From assembly GCA_003265975.1 (NCBI GenBank), contig QFBU01000032.1, positions 1-15,297 on the forward strand: a stretch of 15,297 bases of DNA. The letters run 5' to 3'. The notes under the pieces were generated by a model. That model did not search any database and was not told the origin of the DNA. It was given only the letters and a program-made list of their open reading frames with translations. The stretch's first letter is position 1; every line of letters starts with the position of its first letter. This DNA comes from Candidatus Marinamargulisbacteria bacterium SCGC AAA071-K20. GTDB lineage: Bacteria > Margulisbacteria > Marinamargulisbacteria > GCA-2716485 > AAA071-K20. This document shows, one piece after another, positions 15,151-15,297 of this stretch. The translations under genes were made by a program, and so were the position numbers.

Positions 15151-15297
15151 GGTTAAAGACATGAATAATAAATTAATTACAATACAAAAAGCGGCTGAGA
15201 TATTAGAAATAAACCCAGAAACTTTAAGACGGTGGGACCGAAAAGGTAAGTTTAGTGCTAAACGCCACCCTATAAATGGATACAGACTGTATAATCA
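15140..15297 (+). CDS. MerR-type helix-turn-helix protein, N-terminus only
   Basis: The gene starts at ATG ATG (15140/15143) after a clear AGGAG at 15131-15135, overlaps the integrase stop codon, and is cut by the window end after about 52 codons. The visible part is a MerR-like winged helix: LITIQKAAEILEINPETLRR, then WDRKGKFSAKRHPINGYRLY. The HPINGYRLY wing is typical of MerR-like domains found at the N-terminus of DNA methyltransferases and other larger modification or restriction proteins, and of IS607-type resolvases. The downstream domain, which would decide between these, is outside the window. Confidence 0.75.
   Translation, partial: MMYKVKDMNNKLITIQKAAEILEINPETLRRWDRKGKFSAKRHPINGYRLYN

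Overview
The window looks like an AT-rich Gram-negative bacterium, most likely a proteobacterium. It carries a RegB/RegA-type redox two-component pair, a TonB-dependent outer-membrane receptor and the start of an ExbB-type inner-membrane protein. The sequence does not allow a closer placement. No rRNA, intact tRNA or CRISPR array is visible.

Positions 1-985 hold a graveyard of gene remnants on the minus strand: an IS6-family transposase with internal deletions, a large serine recombinase without its catalytic domain, and a slice of a sulfide:quinone-oxidoreductase-like flavoprotein, butted together. From 1088 to 6837 the chromosome reads as ordinary backbone. regA and regB are on the minus strand, overlap by 8 nt, and are separated by a short divergent region with a palindromic RegA/RegR-like box from a plus-strand operon of TonB-dependent receptor, PepSY membrane protein and an ExbB/TolQ-like gene. 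That operon breaks off after only 99 codons of the ExbB-like gene.

From about 6838 on, the content looks accessory. First comes a non-coding, hairpin-rich stretch with tRNA-3'-end-like words and a terminator. Next is an AlgI-type MBOAT O-acyltransferase that is a pseudogene (one nonsense codon and two frameshifts), followed by an intact membrane-anchored SGNH-fold partner overlapping its stop codon; the two would modify a surface or secreted polysaccharide. A convergent membrane M48 metalloprotease follows, with an unusual start. An unrecognised gene is then split into two frames at T-runs that match -1 ribosomal slip heptamers.

The right end (13427-15297) is a tightly overlapped mobile-element module: a 54-aa protein, a helix-turn-helix plus zinc-ribbon DNA-binding protein, a tyrosine recombinase with its full catalytic set, and the beginning of a MerR-type DNA-binding protein that runs off the window. 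Paired 14-bp direct repeats and a small palindrome sit just upstream and are candidate operator or recombinase sites. The most useful leads are the frameshifted orphan gene, the integrase module with its unseen cargo, and the broken metal-uptake operon.
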